Below are positions 19,170-20,020 of a stretch of DNA of 20,020 nt, piece after piece. The translations under genes and the position numbers were made by a program. Source of the stretch: Saccoglossus kowalevskii (taxonomy: Eukaryota > Hemichordata > Enteropneusta > Harrimaniidae). The first letter of the stretch is position 1, and each line of letters starts with the position of its first letter. A model generated the notes under the pieces. It was not told the DNA's origin. It did no database searches and was given only the letters and a program-made list of their open reading frames with translations. The stretch is taken from the NCBI RefSeq assembly GCF_000003605.2, contig NW_003158226.1, positions 336,844 to 356,863 on the forward strand, given 5' to 3'.

Positions 19170-19986
19170 GTAAGTATTTATGCTTTTTCTGTTTTTTTTT
19201 TTGTAATTATTTGTAATTATATTTCCAAAACGAAATGATGTGAATGAAAACTGAGATGAAAAGTATTTCCAAACCATATTTTAGACTACGTGACATAGCG
19301 GTGCGACTGAAGTGGTGCCATAATAGCAATTCGATGCGCAATAACAGCGTCAACGAGTACCGGTTCAATATAAACATCTGGTTACCTTAACCAATGTACC
19401 CTAGCAATCACATCCATTTATGAATGAATCTCAGCAAGTCTCTTTGGCCAATCCATTGAGTATGTGACCTACTCTCTCTGCAAAAGGTCAACCCCAGAAG
19501 GGCGTGTCGACCACGAGTCCGGCACATGAAACCGCTTAACTGCCGGTGACAGGTTAAAATATTGAATTATTGTTTTTATTTAAAATGTCTGTTTGAAGGA
19601 TTATTTATAGTTGGGAATGCTGTTGGGAAACCGATACCATTTTTTCTAATATACGTCGAAAATTAAATGGTCTATCTTCAAAAGCAAAATAAAAGATGTT
19701 TTCTTGAATTATTTTACCACAGTCCCTCAGATAGAGGGACTGTGATTTCACCAATCCTTCATCATGAGCACATGGAATCGACACACAGATTTGCAATGAA
19801 TTGGTTGTGACTGTCTTGTCTCTCATAATATGAATAAGTCTTATCAAAATCTTTATAACTAAAGTAAATAATTGTTAATCAAATCTTTAGTTTCTATTTT
19901 GATAGATTTAAATAATGAAGCGAGACGTCCAACATTGCCTCCTTGTCAAATCTCGTGTATACACATTTATTTGATTTAAATTACAG
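19170..19986 (+). other. Intron 3 (phase 1, 817 bp)
   Basis: The intron begins GTAAGT and ends GATTTAAATTACAG. It carries a perfect 11-bp hairpin (19718-19744), a T9 run near 19192 and a short tandem duplication, TTTGTAATTAT, near 19200. No further exon is visible inside; in-frame stops occur in all frames. Confidence 0.75.
19718..19744 (+). repeat. Perfect 11-bp intronic hairpin
   Basis: CACAGTCCCTC and GAGGGACTGTG pair perfectly around the loop AGATA in intron 3 of the Ig gene. It is too short for a microRNA precursor by itself. It may be the fused ends of a deleted inverted-repeat element. Confidence 0.7.
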
Positions 19987-20020
19987 ATGCTCCCGAATCC
20001 TTGGTTATCAGCCATAGTGA
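19987..20020 (+). CDS. Exon 4 of Ig-superfamily gene: start of third Ig domain, cut by window edge
   Basis: After the acceptor TTACAG the frame continues in phase 1 as Y-APESLVISHS, where the first codon is split T|AT. The join LDVQ-YAPE reproduces the linker between Ig domains seen throughout nephrin/Kirrel-type proteins, where the residues after it begin strand A of the next domain. Only 34 bases are present. The remaining domains and any transmembrane segment or GPI signal lie beyond 20020, so whether the product is secreted or membrane-bound is unknown. Confidence 0.8.
   Translation, partial: MLPNPWLSAIV

Noticed and set aside
1..20020. CRISPR array, prokaryotic operon or viral gene cluster
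   Set aside because: No spaced direct repeats, dense gene packing or viral protein motifs were seen on either strand.

Overview
The window reads as animal (metazoan) nuclear DNA. It is AT-rich, has GT-AG introns, microsatellites and several small inverted-repeat transposons, and shows no sign of bacterial gene packing. The one gene I can support firmly is a multi-exon immunoglobulin-superfamily gene running off the right edge. Its short introns, phase-1 exon boundaries and nephrin/Kirrel-like domain style suit an invertebrate, perhaps a deuterostome such as a lancelet, hemichordate or tunicate. The species cannot be fixed from the sequence alone.

Layout. Positions 1-18,000 are mostly intergenic or deep intronic. 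They hold two copies of one TTAA-flanked miniature inverted-repeat element (811-1072 and 6686-6979). There is also a 74-bp retrotransposon tail with a 19-bp target-site duplication (1484-1557), a nested foldback element flanked by TA (10457-10859), a palindromic element (11369-11574) and a likely ~100-bp relative of it (12421-12521). Simple repeats are a (TATTC)n array near 5.5 kb, two TA arrays near 12 kb, a (GACGT)7 array near 14.65 kb and a ~450-bp G-poor degenerate array at 14.0-14.5 kb. Two weak gene candidates lie on the minus strand: hydrophobic, coding-looking frames at 15157-15771, and a short frame with a signal-peptide-like start at 8708-8965.

From 18091 to the right end, on the + strand, lies the 5' part of the Ig gene: a signal-peptide exon, one exon for a V/I-like Ig domain, one exon for a second Ig domain with an extra cysteine pair, and the first 34 bases of a third Ig exon. 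All introns are phase 1 (277, 126 and 817 bp). This is the usual arrangement for secreted or cell-surface adhesion and recognition proteins. A DR1-type nuclear-receptor motif lies about 100 bp upstream of the start codon.

Most other open frames are short, many lack an ATG, and they follow repeats or AT-rich sequence, so they are not annotated as genes.
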